Assembly: GCF_003946395.1 (NCBI RefSeq)
Contig: NZ_RHNZ01000017.1
Location: forward strand, 1-64,000
Reading direction: 5' to 3'
Length of the DNA stretch: 64,000 nucleotides
DNA from: Levilactobacillus fuyuanensis
Lineage (GTDB): Bacteria > Bacillota > Bacilli > Lactobacillales > Lactobacillaceae
The notes under the pieces: generated by a model
What the model saw: only the letters and a program-made list of their open reading frames with translations
The model's database searches: none
What the model was told of the DNA's origin: nothing
Shown: one piece after another, positions 52,645 through 61,555 of the stretch
Numbering within the stretch: the first letter of the stretch is position 1
Layout of the letters: every line of letters begins with the position of its first letter
Position numbers and translations under genes: made by a program

Positions 52645-53016
52645 CTACTTCTGGTCTGCCTCAGTTGGGCAATACCACTTATCCGACCAAGCATGAACCG
52701 CCGCCATGACGTCCTTAAACTCTTCACCCTTCTGCGTCAATTCGTATTCGATCAACGAATTGTCTGGAAAGGTTCGGCGAACGATCACACCATTGTATTC
52801 CAATTCCTTAAGTCGTTCGACCAAGACACGGTCGCTACAACGTGGAATCTTGTGTGCCAAGTCTCTGAACCGTTGTGGCCCCTCGTGGAGGAGCACATCA
52901 ATAATCAGCCCGTTCCATTTCTTCCCTAGGAATGAGAAGGTCTGTTCAAACCGCGGACACAGCGCGAAATCCACGCCGCCTTCCTCAGGCTTTGTCTCTG
53001 ATGACATCATTTGCAT
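52645..53016 (-). CDS. HxlR-family transcriptional regulator
   Basis: A 123-residue winged-helix regulator. The family signature Cys is in ALCPRFEQTFSFLGKKWNGLIID near residue 20, followed by FRDLAHKIPRCSDRVLVERLKELEYNGVIVR and the wing YELTQKGEEF. A second Cys (PRCSDR) replaces the usual Ser/Gly. HxlR proteins often sense reactive species through Cys; the target here is not evident. Followed downstream by no gene on the same strand before the pheS leader. Confidence 0.9.
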   Translation of the reverse strand: MQMMSSETKPEEGGVDFALCPRFEQTFSFLGKKWNGLIIDVLLHEGPQRFRDLAHKIPRCSDRVLVERLKELEYNGVIVRRTFPDNSLIEYELTQKGEEFKDVMAAVHAWSDKWYCPTEADQK

Positions 53017-53048
53017 AGTGCTTCTGACCCCCCATTTCTCAACCGAAA

Positions 53049-53546
53049 CTAGGCGTTAGGCGTAAGCTTTTCAACAAAGGCTTGGACGTGCTTGCGAGTT
53101 GGGCCAAAGAATTCATGGACCGCTTCGTAATCATCAACCAAGGAAACAATGGCACTTTCCCGATATTTAGGTGTTGCCAGAGTTGCGCCCCACATGTGTT
53201 TCAAGATAATATCCTTTTCCATGTCGTTCAAGTCGGTCAGCTTTTCAGCGTTCCGCAGAGCAACTCGTGGATGGATAAAAGCGTGCGAACCTAAGTTGAA
53301 CTTCGTCGTGCGCCAATCATAATAGAATAAATCATGTAACAACCCACCTCGTGCGGTGGCCCGGGTATTCAAACCAAGTTTCTTTGCAACTAAATAACTG
53401 TTATAGGACACTGAAATTGAGTGTTCCAAACGCGTTGAATGGTGGTGCTGGGTGTAATTCGCCAGGCGTTGAACCGGCTCCTGTTCCAACAAGTCAGAAA
53501 CTAAATCGAGGTACTCAGAGTCATCACGCCAAGTAAGTTTGGTCAT
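53049..53546 (-). CDS. HD-domain hydrolase
   Basis: A 165-residue metal-dependent phosphohydrolase. Metal ligands: His in TRLEHSISVSYN, the HD doublet in GGLLHDLFYYD near residue 70, His in GSHAFIHPRVAL, and Asp in VSLVDDYEAV. ATG 53546 follows AAGGAAG; an ATG-type start 18 bp upstream has no site. Its substrate is unknown; related small HD proteins act on nucleotides or nucleic acids. Lies 32 bp upstream of the HxlR gene, possibly co-transcribed. Confidence 0.88.
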   Translation of the reverse strand: MTKLTWRDDSEYLDLVSDLLEQEPVQRLANYTQHHHSTRLEHSISVSYNSYLVAKKLGLNTRATARGGLLHDLFYYDWRTTKFNLGSHAFIHPRVALRNAEKLTDLNDMEKDIILKHMWGATLATPKYRESAIVSLVDDYEAVHEFFGPTRKHVQAFVEKLTPNA

Positions 53547-53674
53547 AGAATGCTTCCTTTTCATTTAGAATTATGATTTTCAGTCATGCTTAATTACCCT
53601 ATATCATACTTCCTTTTTGATAAAAAGCAATGAAAATGTTCTGAAAGTGATTGTGATTTACCGTTTCTTAACGT

Positions 53675-54445
53675 TCAGCCAACCAATCGGAACATCACGA
53701 TGCCCGCTGCGACAGCCACATTAAGTGATTCTGCCTGACCCTTAATTGGAATGTAAAGGTTTCGTGTCGTTAACTGTTGCAGGTCAGGTGCCATGCCATT
53801 GCCTTCGTTACCCATGACGATTGCCCCGGCTTGCAAGGCATCAATGTCGCGATAATCCTTGGCCTGGGGATCCAGATTGGTCCCGTAGACCGGCAAGTGC
53901 CGCTGCGTAAAGACCGTGATCCACTCGTGCAGGTCACCTTCGACTAACTGAATATGGAATTGGCTCCCCTGCATGGACCGCAGTACCTTGGGCAAGAAAC
54001 GGCTCGCACTACCCTGACCCAGTACAACGCCAGTCAAGCCAGCGGCATCGGCCGTCCGCACCATGGTGCCAATGTTACCGGGATCTTGGACCTGATCTAA
54101 GAACAGCCACGTGCCAGTCGCCGTTGCGGGATCAACCGCCGTATCATCCGGCATAGGGGCTGTTGCGAAGATACCTTGGGGCGTGCTGGTATCGCCCAGT
54201 GTTTTCGCAATGCTGTCAGTCAGTTCGAAGACGTTCACGTTAGCTGGGAAACTCCCTGTATGCGCGTCTAACTGCTCAGCGGTCCCCATGATGGCTGTGA
54301 GTGGCAGCTGGGCCTTCAGGGCCTCCTGTACCAAATGCCAGCCTTCTAACAGGTAAGACTGCGTTGCCTTCCGTCCCTTCTTCGAGGTTAAGGCCCGCCA
54401 CTGCTTGACCCGTTTATTTTGACCCGACGTGATTTTTTCTTTCAT
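53675..54445 (-). CDS. TrmH/SpoU family RNA 2'-O-methyltransferase
   Basis: A SPOUT methyltransferase for rRNA or tRNA ribose. The 256-residue protein has an N-terminal substrate-binding domain (KRVKQWRALTSKKGRKATQSYLLEGWHLV) and the knotted catalytic domain with DQVQDPGNIGTMVRTADAAG near residue 115, VMGNEGNGM near 212 and IPIKGQAESLNVAVAAGI at the end. Divergent from acyP, as in other lactobacilli. Confidence 0.94.
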   Translation of the reverse strand: MKEKITSGQNKRVKQWRALTSKKGRKATQSYLLEGWHLVQEALKAQLPLTAIMGTAEQLDAHTGSFPANVNVFELTDSIAKTLGDTSTPQGIFATAPMPDDTAVDPATATGTWLFLDQVQDPGNIGTMVRTADAAGLTGVVLGQGSASRFLPKVLRSMQGSQFHIQLVEGDLHEWITVFTQRHLPVYGTNLDPQAKDYRDIDALQAGAIVMGNEGNGMAPDLQQLTTRNLYIPIKGQAESLNVAVAAGIVMFRLVG

Positions 54446-54687
54446 ATTAATTTATCCTCACTTTTAATGACTCATTTATTTATTTGCTAAATGTTCTTTA
54501 TTAATGGTAGATTTACGTCAAAAGTTTGTTCATTCTCGTACAAGTCGGTTCCACCTGACCGCGGTCTCAATACCTTTCGCCGTTAGCGTTAGGCAAAACC
54601 GCATGGTTAATTCTACCATATCGCTAGGCAGACGCGACACTTCGCGGTATGATTAATCTAAATTTTCCAGCATAAGGGGGAACTTTT

Positions 54688-54963
54688 GTGGTCACGCAAC
54701 ACTTTTTAGTCACTGGTCAGGTTCAGGGCGTGGGCTTTCGCTGGTCCGCGGCCCGCTTGGCCCAGCAGTTAGGAATCACTGGCACCGTGCAAAATTTACC
54801 AACCGGTCAAGTCGCTATCGTCGCCAGCGGTAACCCAGAACAGTTAGCAGACTTTGCCCGCCAGATAAAGGCTGGTGTGACGCCTTGGGCTATCGTTCAC
54901 GACCTTAAGGTAACCGCGGCTCGGACGCAACGATTTGCGGAATTCCGGATAATCACTAGATAA
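54688..54963 (+). CDS. acyP: acylphosphatase
   Basis: Hydrolyses carboxyl-phosphate bonds such as acetyl phosphate. The 91-residue protein has the catalytic Arg18 in QVQGVGFRW and Asn36 in TVQNLPTGQV, with GVTPWAIVHDLKV in the second half. GTG start 7 bp after AAGGGGG. Upstream of yidC on the same strand (111-bp gap). Confidence 0.95.
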   Translation: MVTQHFLVTGQVQGVGFRWSAARLAQQLGITGTVQNLPTGQVAIVASGNPEQLADFARQIKAGVTPWAIVHDLKVTAARTQRFAEFRIITR

Positions 54964-55074
54964 TCATTTGAAAATCACCTACAAATCAAGTAATATGTTT
55001 GATGTTAGCGGCGTTTTCGTCGTTTGGGGGCGTCCGCGCTCTACGTTTTAAATACAAAGGGGTTCAAAATTAAA

Positions 55075-56016
55075 ATGAAAATCTCCAAGAAAGTCACGGT
55101 TACCGGTGCATTGGCGGCTATGGCCCTCGTCCTGAGTGGCTGTGTGCAGACCAAGAATGGGAAACCGTATGGCTTCGTCTATGACTATCTGGCCGTCCCT
55201 GGACAACACGTAATGGACTGGCTCGCACAGGTCTTTGGCAACAGTTATGGGTGGGCAATCATTGGGTTAACCGTTATCGTGCGGATGGTCTTACTGCCAA
55301 TCATGATCAAGCAGATGCGGAGTGCCACCGTGCAACAGGAAAAGATTTCGATGGTTCGTCCGCAAATGGCTGCCATGCAGAAACGGCAAAAAGAAGCAAA
55401 GACACCTGAAGAACAGACTGCTGCCAGCCAAGCCATGATGGCCCTGTATAAAGAAAACGGGATCAGCATGACCGGTGGTATCGGTTGTTTGCCATTATTG
55501 ATTCAGATGCCAATCTTTGCTGCCTTATACGCCGCTATTCGGTACTCACCAGAATTATCTGGGGCCGTCTTCCTCACGATTCCACTTGGGAAATCTAGCT
55601 GGATTCTGGCTATTCTCTCCTTCCTATCCTACCTGTTACAGGGTTACTTATCTATGCTGGGGATGCCGGAAGACCAGAAGAAGCAGATGCGGTTTACCTT
55701 GCTGCTCTCACCCGTGATGATTTTATTCTTCACGATGAGCTCACCAGCCGGATTAGGCCTGTACTTCTTCGTCGGTGGACTGTTCGCCTGTGTCCAAACG
55801 TTAATTATCAACTTCTACCGGCCTAAGATTCGTCGGGAGATCAAGGAACAGATGGAAAGTCGTCCTAAGCCAAAGCCAGTTGTTGAACCGGTCGCTGCCA
55901 AGCCAGCAGCGCCGGCAACACCCGCTTCGTCAGCTGCCAATCAACCAGCTGCAGCCAAGATGCAAGACAAGAAAAATCGTAACCGCAATGCCGGGAAGCA
56001 ACAACGGCACCATTAA
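55075..56016 (+). CDS. yidC: membrane protein insertase YidC/OxaA
   Basis: Inserts proteins into the cytoplasmic membrane with or without Sec. The 313-residue lipoprotein has a signal peptide ending in the lipobox LSGC (Cys at ~24), five hydrophobic helices, the conserved hydrophilic-groove Arg in GLTVIVRMVLLPIM, and GCLPLLIQMPIFAALY. The C-terminal tail is Ala/Pro-rich then strongly basic (KKNRNRNAGKQQRHH), suited to ribosome contact. The start is the ATG before KISKKV; the longer frame upstream has no ribosome site. Confidence 0.96.
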   Translation: MKISKKVTVTGALAAMALVLSGCVQTKNGKPYGFVYDYLAVPGQHVMDWLAQVFGNSYGWAIIGLTVIVRMVLLPIMIKQMRSATVQQEKISMVRPQMAAMQKRQKEAKTPEEQTAASQAMMALYKENGISMTGGIGCLPLLIQMPIFAALYAAIRYSPELSGAVFLTIPLGKSSWILAILSFLSYLLQGYLSMLGMPEDQKKQMRFTLLLSPVMILFFTMSSPAGLGLYFFVGGLFACVQTLIINFYRPKIRREIKEQMESRPKPKPVVEPVAAKPAAPATPASSAANQPAAAKMQDKKNRNRNAGKQQRHH

Positions 56017-56029
56017 TCACAACTGAACG

Positions 56030-56068
56030 TTAAATCCCCCTCGCCGATATTGGTGAGAGGGATTTTTA
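56030..56068 (+). terminator. terminator after yidC
   Basis: AAATCCCCCTC/GAGAGGGATTT-type hairpin with GCC/GGT closing pairs around GATATT, followed by five T. Confidence 0.88.
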
Positions 56069-56444
56069 TTATCTTCACTTGTTAAGGCACATTGCTTTCG
56101 GTTGTTAGGAATTTCCATCTGCAATAGGGGCTGCTTCCAGGCACAGATCAGATTGAAGTCTCGAACGACAAACCCACCGTTCCCCGTCCTAAGTCCGTTA
56201 CCGACCCAATACAATTCCGATTGGACTGTCGCTATCACAGCCTCTTAATGTTGCAACTGAATAAATAGGACACACGGAGACCTCAGCAACTGGATCAGAA
56301 CTGTGGCTATGAAAAAGTCAATGTAATTGTATATAACAAAATCAACATTTTCTATATACAAAATGCCATATACCAGCATTAAGAGAAGCACCATCACGGG
56401 AGAATTTACATTCCTACAATGGCGACCCTTTTACGTTCAATAAA
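56069..56444. other. intergenic region with an AT-rich inverted repeat
   Basis: No gene seen. At 56329-56359 an imperfect inverted repeat, GTATAT plus AAAAT against ATTTT plus ATATAC around CAAC, lies in AT-rich sequence. It is not attached to an obvious promoter. The rest lacks recognisable signals. Confidence 0.4.
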
Positions 56445-56849
56445 TTACGACATCATCAAATTCTGTCGCACCCCGCTCGGTACTTCAGCCCGGTCAACGG
56501 CCTCCCAGGTCTCTACATTTTGCCCCTTAGTATTAATTTTAAGGTAACGGTTGGGCTTCAGCACCCACTGCGAATCAAATGTGAGCTTGCGCATCTGACC
56601 ATGATTATTGTAGGTAGCCAATTCATAGACGTATTCCTTCTCGCCCCCACCGCCAATGTAATGGCGGATTGGTTTTACCGAGGTACTCGCGTAGACGTCT
56701 TCTGCCTTGACCGCTGGATTCACGTTGTCGATGGCCATAGCCAACTCGGTCCCGTGGTCCTTAGTTAAATTAGGCGTAATGACGGCGACCGCTCCAATTA
56801 AAACGATTAACCCCACGCAGAACATCCCAAACTTCATTAAAAATTTCAT
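56445..56849 (-). CDS. YxeA family (DUF1093) exported protein
   Basis: A 134-residue protein with an N-terminal hydrophobic signal/anchor (residues ~9-28, MFCVGLIVLIGAVAVI) and a small beta domain (KPIRHYIGGGGEKEYVYELATYN, RKLTFDSQWVLKPNRYLKINTKG) ending with VETWEAVDRAEVP. YxeA proteins are of unknown function; some are induced by envelope or antibiotic stress. Expression probably from the promoter at 56903-56931 and controlled at the palindrome 56871-56892. Confidence 0.88.
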   Translation of the reverse strand: MKFLMKFGMFCVGLIVLIGAVAVITPNLTKDHGTELAMAIDNVNPAVKAEDVYASTSVKPIRHYIGGGGEKEYVYELATYNNHGQMRKLTFDSQWVLKPNRYLKINTKGQNVETWEAVDRAEVPSGVRQNLMMS

Positions 56850-56870
56850 TTTCGTATCCTCCCCATATTA

Positions 56871-56892
56871 GTTAGCTACTATAGTAACTAAC
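56871..56892. promoter_or_regulatory. palindromic operator of the YxeA gene
   Basis: GTTAGCTACTATAGTAACTAAC is a 22-bp palindrome with one mismatched pair, between the -10 (56903) and the ribosome site, so a bound protein would block initiation or clearance. The regulator is not known. Confidence 0.65.
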
Positions 56893-56902
56893 TAGTTATC
56901 AT

Positions 56903-56931
56903 AGAATACCTGATACCCCTGAACTTGTCAA
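56903..56931 (-). promoter_or_regulatory. promoter of the YxeA gene
   Basis: On the minus strand consensus TTGACA (56926-56931), a 17-bp spacer and TATTCT (56903-56908). Confidence 0.8.
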
Positions 56932-56950
56932 CACCCAAATGACTGTATGC

Positions 56951-56990
56951 AAAAACGACTCAAGACACCATCGTCCTGAGTCGTTACTTT
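56951..56990 (-). terminator. terminator after arlS
   Basis: AACGACTCA and TGAGTCGTT close a hairpin followed by four to five T, on the minus strand just after the arlS stop. Confidence 0.88.
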
Positions 56991-56995
56991 AAATC

Positions 56996-58663
56996 TTATT
57001 TAGCGTCATGAGAATCGCTGTCATCAGTATTAGCCGCCGCATCATCATGCGGTGAATCTTCCAACAATGCTGACTTGATACCAGGAATTCCCGTATCGTT
57101 GGCTTCAGCCTGAACGCGTTCCTTCTTCTCGTTGAGAATGCGTGCATCCTCATCCGACAAGATCGGCAACGAGATGCGGAAGACGGAGCCGTAGCCCACG
57201 GCACTTTCGATGGTGATTTTCCCGTGGTACGCCTCGATCAAGCGTTTAGCGATGGCCAATCCCAGCCCATTGCCACCCTTGGTCCGCGAACGGGCCTTGT
57301 CGACACGATAGAAGCGGTTAAAGACCCGGTCGCGGTTCTCTTGAGAGATTCCCTCACCAAAGTCTTGAACGGCCACCTCGACGTTCCTAGAGTCACTCTC
57401 GAAGGTCAGGTGGATTTCCTTGCGCGTCTGGGTATACTTCACAGCATTATCCAGGAGAATAATCAGAATCTGTTCCAAATGGTTTCGGTAGACCTGCGCC
57501 TGAACCGGCCGCTGCACGTCGTCATCTAGGATAAAGACGAAGTCGGGATGGATCATCTTGAAGTTATCGTAGACCTGTTGCACCACTTCACTCACGTCGG
57601 TGACTTCATTGGTGTAGTTGACCTCGATCTGTTCAGCCCGTTGCAGGTCCAACATTTCTTGAACCAGGCTCTTCATCCGTTTCGTCTCTTGTAAGGAGGC
57701 CTTAATGGACTCATCGAGCACTTCGGGATCATCCTTCCCCCAACGATCCAGCATCTCCATGTGGCCTTGGATGATGGCCACTGGCGTCCGCAATTCATGG
57801 GAAACATCCTCCACGAACTGCTGCTGCTGATCCATGTACCCCTGAGTGGTATCGAGCATCCCGTTGAAGAGATTACCCAAGTCACTCAGTTCATCGGTGT
57901 GTCGAATCTCCGGCACTCGCTTATCGGTCTGGGGATCGTCTCTGACGGCGTGAATCGTCTCGCGAATGGCTTCGACGGGCCGCAACAGAAACGATGCCAA
58001 GATGTAGCTGAGAATGGCCACAGCCAAGCCGGCAATCAGGCCCAGCACAATAGCAACCTGGAACAGCTTAACTTGCGTCGCCCGGTAATCCTTGAGATTA
58101 TCCGTGACCTGCACGTAGCCCAGCAAGCTGTCATTCTCCTTACTGTGGATCGGCATCCGTCCCACCAGATGTTTCCGGTGATTCAGTGTGGTCACCGCGA
58201 TCCGTTGCTTACCAACGGCCTTAAAGGCTGCGGTCGTATCCCCCGTGGAGAAGAGTGCCTTCCCCGCGGTATCGTAGACCGTGACCGTCTGACTGTCGCG
58301 AGCCAGCGTGGTGACGACCGCATTGTTATACGGTGCCCCCTGTTGACTGCCGCTGGTCTCGTCGGCCAGGACGTTGCGTGGCCGCAAGAGCTGATCGACT
58401 TGACTGTCGGTAAGTGTCTCACTCTGATTGCTCAGACGTTCGACGACCACGTTCAGTGAATCCGCCACGTGCGTCTTTTCCTGGCGCATCAGCACCGTCA
58501 TAAAACTACTAAAAATTAAGAAAACGATAGCCGCAAAAATAATCAGAACACCAAAAGCCGTCGATAACGTCCATTCCCATTTCAGGGAGAAACGAAACCC
58601 CTTCTTTTGCTTAGGTTCTTCCTCTTCTGCGGCATCCCGTTCTTCAATATTTATTGATTTCAC
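56996..58663 (-). CDS. arlS: sensor histidine kinase, ArlS-like
   Basis: Membrane sensor kinase that phosphorylates ArlR. The 555-residue protein has two membrane helices (~31-60 and ~195-225) flanking an extracytoplasmic sensor domain, a HAMP linker, the phosphoacceptor His near residue 283 in EDVSHELRTPVAI, and an ATPase domain with N box LLDNAVKYT, G1 DFGEGIS and G2 GGNGLGLAIAKR. The acidic C-terminal tail is unusually long (~50 residues). GTG start overlaps the arlR stop by 4 bp. Confidence 0.94.
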   Translation of the reverse strand: MKSINIEERDAAEEEEPKQKKGFRFSLKWEWTLSTAFGVLIIFAAIVFLIFSSFMTVLMRQEKTHVADSLNVVVERLSNQSETLTDSQVDQLLRPRNVLADETSGSQQGAPYNNAVVTTLARDSQTVTVYDTAGKALFSTGDTTAAFKAVGKQRIAVTTLNHRKHLVGRMPIHSKENDSLLGYVQVTDNLKDYRATQVKLFQVAIVLGLIAGLAVAILSYILASFLLRPVEAIRETIHAVRDDPQTDKRVPEIRHTDELSDLGNLFNGMLDTTQGYMDQQQQFVEDVSHELRTPVAIIQGHMEMLDRWGKDDPEVLDESIKASLQETKRMKSLVQEMLDLQRAEQIEVNYTNEVTDVSEVVQQVYDNFKMIHPDFVFILDDDVQRPVQAQVYRNHLEQILIILLDNAVKYTQTRKEIHLTFESDSRNVEVAVQDFGEGISQENRDRVFNRFYRVDKARSRTKGGNGLGLAIAKRLIEAYHGKITIESAVGYGSVFRISLPILSDEDARILNEKKERVQAEANDTGIPGIKSALLEDSPHDDAAANTDDSDSHDAK

Positions 58664-59346
58664 GAACGCATCACGTACCCCGTGCCCCGCACCGTCTGAA
58701 TGTAACTCTTCTGGCCGGCCACATCAATTTTGTTCCGAAGGTAACGTACGTAAACATCGACGACGTTGGTTTCGACTTCGGATTCGTAACCCCAGACCTT
58801 GGTCAGGAGAACATCGCGGGCCAAGACCACGTTGATGTTTTCCATCAGAGCCAGGAGCAATTCATATTCACGCTTAGTGAGGTTAATAACTTCATCCCCC
58901 CGCCGCACGATCCGGTTTTCCTTTTCAATGGTGAGATCCTTGAATTTGACGGTCGTTTGCTTGGTGTTCTTCTGTTCACCTTCCAAATGAATCCGCCGTA
59001 ACAAAGCCCGCACCCGAGCAAGGAGTTCTTCAATGGCAAATGGCTTGACGATATAGTCGTCGGCACCATGGTCTAACCCAGAAACCCGGTCAATCACGGA
59101 ATCCCGAGCCGTCATCATAATGATCGGCGTACTCTTGACTTCGCGAACGCGGCGGGCCACTTCGATCCCGTTAAGTTCTGGCAACATAAGATCCAGTAAA
59201 ATAACGTCGAAGTCTTGGGACAGCGCTGCTTCCAGCCCCGTACGACCGTTGAACTGCACGTTAGTCTCATAACCTTCGTGCTTCAATTCAAGCTCGACAA
59301 AGCGGGCGAGATTTTTTTCATCTTCAATAATTAAAATTCGACTCAT
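58660..59346 (-). CDS. arlR: OmpR-family response regulator, ArlR-like
   Basis: DNA-binding partner of the ArlS kinase. The 228-residue protein has a receiver domain with acidic pocket IEDEKNL, phosphoacceptor Asp near residue 52 in DVILLDLMLPELNG, the Thr in MMTARDS and Lys in IVKPFAIEELLAR; then an OmpR winged helix (LTKREYELLLALMENINVVLARDVLLTKVWGYES, VDVYVRYLRNKID). An 8-bp hairpin (CCGCTCCC/GGGAGCGG, about 59381-59412) lies in its leader. Confidence 0.95.
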   Translation of the reverse strand: MSRILIIEDEKNLARFVELELKHEGYETNVQFNGRTGLEAALSQDFDVILLDLMLPELNGIEVARRVREVKSTPIIMMTARDSVIDRVSGLDHGADDYIVKPFAIEELLARVRALLRRIHLEGEQKNTKQTTVKFKDLTIEKENRIVRRGDEVINLTKREYELLLALMENINVVLARDVLLTKVWGYESEVETNVVDVYVRYLRNKIDVAGQKSYIQTVRGTGYVMRS

Positions 59347-59699
59347 TGCGCTTTAACTCCTCTGGCTATTTAAATGCGTCCGCTCCCAAACAAATCCATA
59401 CCGGGAGCGGCCGTCCGTTATTCATTTCAACATTTAATTTTATCATAGTTTCTCATAATTGTATGCGAAAACCACCGTTCGGTTCACATTTATCTAATTT
59501 TCCACTTATTAATGGCATTATTTTCAGCCACCCAGAAATTGGCAACCGGTTGCATACAACCATCTGGATTGGTCGTGAAAACCCTTTAAACTTTTTCTTT
59601 CACATTCAGACATTTGCTCAACAATCTAGGAAAGCGAGCGTTAGTAGGCTTGCACAACCAATCACATTTCAATTATTTTGTTTTTGTTCACATTTTCAC
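59347..59699. other. divergent regulatory region between arlR and adhP
   Basis: No gene. It holds the arlR promoter, a perfect 8-bp hairpin (CCGCTCCC/GGGAGCGG) in the arlR leader, and the 12-bp palindrome GCAACCGGTTGC at 59542-59553, which resembles a catabolite-response element only partly. An in-frame stretch of 127 codons here has no ribosome site or recognisable product. Confidence 0.45.
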
Positions 59700-59727
59700 T
59701 TGAAATTGCATGATTTTTTAGTATACT
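59700..59727 (+). promoter_or_regulatory. adhP promoter
   Basis: TTGAAA (59700-59705), a 16-bp AT-rich spacer, then TATACT (59722-59727). Confidence 0.75.
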
Positions 59728-59763
59728 AGGCATTGTAGAAAAAAAGAAAAGGGGTTTTTTGAA

Positions 59764-60780
59764 ATGAAAGCTGCTGTTATTCGCGATTCAGTCGACGGTT
59801 ATGTTGATATTAAAGATGTTACTTTACGTCCTATCACCCATGGTGAAGCTTTAGTTAAGATGGAATACTGTGGTCTCTGTCACACCGACTTACACGTCGC
59901 TGCTGGTGACTTCGGTAAGCAACCTGGCCGGATCATTGGGCATGAAGGTGTCGGCCGTGTTATCCAAGTTGCCGATGACGTTGAAAACTTAAAGATCGGT
60001 GACCGGGTTTCTATCGCTTGGTTCTTCAAGGGCTGTGGCCACTGTGAATACTGCCTGACTGGCCGCGAAACACTTTGCCGGAACGTCAAGAACTCTGGTT
60101 TCACTGTTGACGGTGCCATGGCTGAAGAATGTATCGTTGATGCTAACTACGCCGTTAAGGTTCCAGAAGGCTTGGACCCAGTTGAAGCAACTTCCCTTAC
60201 CTGTGCCGGTGTTACCATGTACAAAGCTCTTAAGACTGGTGAAACTAAGCCAGGCCAATGGGTTGAAGTTGTTGGTGCCGGTGGTTTAGGTAACTTGGCT
60301 ATCCAATACGCGCACAACGTCTTCGGTGCCCACGTTATCGCCGTTGATGGTAACCCTGACAAGTTAGCTGCTGCCAAGAAAGACGGTGCAGAAATTTTAA
60401 TCAACCGTCATGATGGTGACGTTGCTGAACAAATCCAAGAAAAGGTCGGTGGTGTTGATAACGCCCAAGTTACTGCCGTTACCAAGGATGCCTTCACTCA
60501 ATCCGTTAACGCTTTGAAGCCAGATGGCAAGTTAGTTGCCGTTGCTTTACCTCAAGGTGACATGGAATTGAACATTGCCAAGACTGTTCTGGATGGTATC
60601 TCAGTTCGTGGTTCCTTAGTTGGTACCCGTCAAGACTTAGCTGAAACCTTCCAATTCGGTGCTGAAGGCAAGGTTCACCCTATCGTTCAAACCCGTCGTC
60701 TTGACGAAGTTAACGATATCATCGACGAAATGAAAGCTAACAAGATTGTTGGCCGGATGGTTGTCGACTTCACTAAGTAA
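59764..60780 (+). CDS. adhP: zinc-dependent alcohol dehydrogenase (AdhP type)
   Basis: NAD-dependent interconversion of ethanol and acetaldehyde, a NAD-recycling step in heterofermentative growth. The 338-residue protein has catalytic-zinc ligands in CGLCHTDLH and GHEGVG, structural-zinc Cys in [15 protein letters not shown], and the cofactor loop [13 protein letters not shown] near residue 178. Codon use is strongly biased (GGT, GTT, AAG, GAA), unlike neighbours, consistent with very high expression. AAAGGGG precedes the ATG. Confidence 0.96.
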   Translation: MKAAVIRDSVDGYVDIKDVTLRPITHGEALVKMEYCGLCHTDLHVAAGDFGKQPGRIIGHEGVGRVIQVADDVENLKIGDRVSIAWFFKGCGHCEYCLTGRETLCRNVKNSGFTVDGAMAEECIVDANYAVKVPEGLDPVEATSLTCAGVTMYKALKTGETKPGQWVEVVGAGGLGNLAIQYAHNVFGAHVIAVDGNPDKLAAAKKDGAEILINRHDGDVAEQIQEKVGGVDNAQVTAVTKDAFTQSVNALKPDGKLVAVALPQGDMELNIAKTVLDGISVRGSLVGTRQDLAETFQFGAEGKVHPIVQTRRLDEVNDIIDEMKANKIVGRMVVDFTK

Positions 60781-60802
60781 TTTCTAAAAACTTCAATACT
60801 TC

Positions 60803-60838
60803 CGAAAACCCCACTCTGTCGTGAAGAGTGGGGTTTTT
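60803..60838. terminator. bidirectional terminator between adhP and the TetR gene
   Basis: AAAACCCCACTCT and AGAGTGGGGTTTTT close a hairpin with T runs on both sides, serving the converging adhP and 60837 transcripts. Confidence 0.92.
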
Positions 60839-61403
60839 ATGTCGTCAGATTGTCCGGCACAATCTGCTTAAGAATCGCCGCTAGTTCCGCTGGTGACTCT
60901 CGTTTACCGGTCGTCAACCACGCCTGCACTACCCCGAAAATGGCACTGGTCCAGAAGGTAATCAAGTAGTTAACCACCGTTGCATTGGTCATGTCAATGC
61001 CGGTCGTGTTGAGATGGGCAAGCATCTTTGTCCGAAAGATCTGGCGCATGCCCTGTTTAAATTGATTCTGAATTGCCAGCGTCCCATTGTCTGATAGCAA
61101 GCTGCCCAGAAGCGCGCCCTCACTATCCAGAAACGGCATAAGCTGCGAGAGAAAGTTAGCCGGATTATAGTCGTTATGCCGAACCACCTGAACGATTCGC
61201 ATCATGACCTCCTGTTGATAGGCCGCAACCAGCGCAGTCGTATCAGGAAAGTGATGGTAGAACGTCGCCCGGCTGATGTGCGCCGCTTGGGCAATCTCCG
61301 AGACACTGATCTGGTCAAACCGCTTCTCTGTCAGTAGTTCTGCTAAGGCGGCAAATAGCTTTTGTCGCGTCTTTACAATCCGTAAATCCTCAAAGTCTGC
61401 CAT
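60837..61403 (-). CDS. TetR-family transcriptional regulator
   Basis: A 188-residue repressor-type regulator with helix-turn-helix VSEIAQAAHISRATFYHHFPDT near residues 34-55 and a TetR C-terminal ligand/dimer domain. Divergent from the HXXEE gene, which it probably controls. The shared promoter gap carries ACTGTACAGT (61426-61435) and TTGTACAA (61524-61531), both centred on TGTACA, as plausible operators. Start follows AAGGAGTGGG. Confidence 0.93.
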   Translation of the reverse strand: MADFEDLRIVKTRQKLFAALAELLTEKRFDQISVSEIAQAAHISRATFYHHFPDTTALVAAYQQEVMMRIVQVVRHNDYNPANFLSQLMPFLDSEGALLGSLLSDNGTLAIQNQFKQGMRQIFRTKMLAHLNTTGIDMTNATVVNYLITFWTSAIFGVVQAWLTTGKRESPAELAAILKQIVPDNLTT

Positions 61404-61555
61404 GATTGCCCACTCCTTTAATTTTACTGTACAGTTTCGTCAGATGTGACGCACTACGTTAAAAAGTGATTGTCAGCTCACCTAAGACCTGTATACTGAA
61501 TTTATCGAAAGAAATTATACACTTTGTACAATAAAAAGGAAAGAGGTCATGACTC

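Noticed and set aside
57761-58459. Plus-strand ORF of 232 codons inside arlS
   Set aside because: Antisense to a well-supported histidine kinase; no family resemblance or ribosome site.
59346-59729. 127-codon ORF between arlR and adhP
   Set aside because: No ribosome site, AT-rich regulatory composition, overlaps the adhP promoter.
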